Assembly (NCBI GenBank): GCA_031255395.1
Contig: JAIRSQ010000028.1
Coordinates: 1-5,186, forward strand
Length of the DNA: 5,186 bases
Direction of reading: 5' to 3'
Source: Spirochaetaceae bacterium
GTDB taxonomy: Bacteria > Spirochaetota > Spirochaetia > Treponematales > Breznakiellaceae
Every line of letters begins with the position of its first letter. Positions within the stretch are counted from its first letter, which is position 1. The notes beneath the pieces are model-generated. The model ran no database searches. It had not been told where the DNA came from and saw only the letters and a list, made by a program, of their open reading frames with translations. The position numbers and the translations under genes are program-made. This document shows positions 4,769 to 5,186 of this stretch, piece after piece.

Positions 4769-5186
4769 TTAATCGGCGCTTTCTTCCAGGGAGAAGGTTT
4801 CCGCCTGCCGGTCAAAACCGAGCCGGTACTTTTTATTCGGCTCAACCTGTAGTTCTTTTTTTACCGCATCGGTGGTGGTGGTTACGTTTTTGTACATGAT
4901 GCCGGGACGGTTGTGATAGTAACTGATTTCCACCGTGGTGGTTCCGGGCTTGAGATAAAACCCCGTGTTATTGCCGCTTCCGGTTATGCTGCCGATAATG
5001 CCGGTAATAGCAGCCATACCGCTGAGTTTTCCGGCTTCGTAAAAAAACTCTGGAAGCCCTCCATCCACGGAATGTACCTGCACCGCCTCCGAGGTAATCG
5101 AGTTCCGCGAATAGGGGTACACCTTTGCGGCGTCGGGATATTTTTCCAGAAAAGCCTTGTTGGAGGCCTCCATTTTTTGCAGGCGC
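4769..5186 (-). CDS. Hypothetical protein, C-terminal part (cut by window edge)
   Basis: I do not recognise this protein. The frame is open to the right edge (138 residues visible, stop TAA at 4771-4769). The first in-frame ATG, at 5173, has no ribosome site (GCGCCTGCAAAAA precedes it) and is preceded by open codons R-L-Q-K, so the gene probably starts outside the window. Visible parts are a charged helical start (MEASNKAFLEKYPDAAKVYP), a small-residue hydrophobic segment (GMAAITGIIGSITGSG) that could be a glycine zipper or buried strand, then a likely beta-rich domain (GFYLKPGTTTVEISYYHNRPG, KELQVEPNKKYRLGFD). The last part resembles the beta-sandwich tails of secreted or lipid-anchored proteins in which a PGxxTVEISY strand precedes a VEPNKKYRL strand, but this is shape only. 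A signal peptide, if present, would lie outside the window. It is separated from the transposase relic by a strong inverted repeat. Confidence 0.65.
   Translation of the reverse strand, partial: RLQKMEASNKAFLEKYPDAAKVYPYSRNSITSEAVQVHSVDGGLPEFFYEAGKLSGMAAITGIIGSITGSGNNTGFYLKPGTTTVEISYYHNRPGIMYKNVTTTTDAVKKELQVEPNKKYRLGFDRQAETFSLEESAD

Larger units (their letters stand above)
4392..4772 (+). pseudogene. Degenerate ISAs1-family transposase fragment
   Basis: The plus-strand frame is open from 4392 to a TAA at 4770-4772 but has no plausible start codon or ribosome site. Its middle, about 4449-4684, resembles the central part of ISAs1-family DDE transposases: AANDAAYDLFF, then GVERHPYWQTIRSIGVAESS, REVKGEITAGRRHFIYGLPADARKF. 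This recalls the family pattern of a GRxExR segment, a WPGLKxIxMVESxRE segment and a ryyISSLxADAxxF segment. The N-terminal DDE region is absent. After RKF (4684) the family's HWxIEN region is missing and is replaced by hairpin sequence. A run of 14 G (4541-4554) sits in the GRxE region, and the usual spacer between GRxE and W is shortened. No terminal inverted repeats or target duplication were seen. Family assignment is from remembered motifs; a search is needed to confirm it. Confidence 0.5.

Overview
This is a stretch of bacterial chromosome with mostly biosynthetic (housekeeping) genes, one laterally acquired-looking DNA methyltransferase, and a decayed accessory strip at the right end. 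Base composition is mixed: the native genes are moderately GC-rich (44 of 60 bases are G or C at 1681-1740), while the methyltransferase is locally very AT-rich (13 of 60 at 1021-1080). An archaeal/fungal-type aspartate-semialdehyde dehydrogenase and a short single-RRM RNA-binding protein fit a spirochaete such as a gut Treponema. That assignment is inference only; the window holds no rRNA or other marker gene.

Layout, left to right. 1-316 (minus): N-terminal third or so of argininosuccinate synthase (argG), cut by the window edge, with its own promoter and a palindrome at the predicted transcription start. 446-2412 (minus): a tight cluster transcribed in the order ilvH (acetolactate synthase small subunit), a shikimate-kinase-like protein, and a complete C5-cytosine DNA methyltransferase. 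The last two overlap by ATGA. 2413-2592: divergent control region in which the candidate ilvH and asd promoters overlap on opposite strands. 2593-3693 (plus): asd. 3756-3781: a GC-rich hairpin between the convergent asd and RRM genes. 3786-4076 (minus): RRM RNA-binding protein. About 240 nt upstream of it lies a strong sigma70-type promoter, so it probably has a long leader, which contains three consecutive hairpins. 4392-4772: no intact gene, but a fragment resembling an ISAs1-family transposase, carrying a run of 14 G and ending near a 20-bp-arm inverted repeat. 4769-5186 (minus): C-terminal part of an unrecognised protein.

Functionally, the left two thirds is amino-acid biosynthesis: arginine (ArgG), branched-chain (IlvH), aromatic (shikimate-kinase-like) and the aspartate family (Asd, which leads to Lys/Thr/Met and to isoleucine via threonine). 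The divergent ilvH/asd arrangement may coordinate linked pathways.

I found no convincing wholly new multi-gene system. The most notable items are the long structured leader of the RRM gene, the shikimate-kinase homologue lacking two expected active-site arginines, the foreign-looking solitary methyltransferase coupled to it, and the poly-G tract inside the transposase relic.
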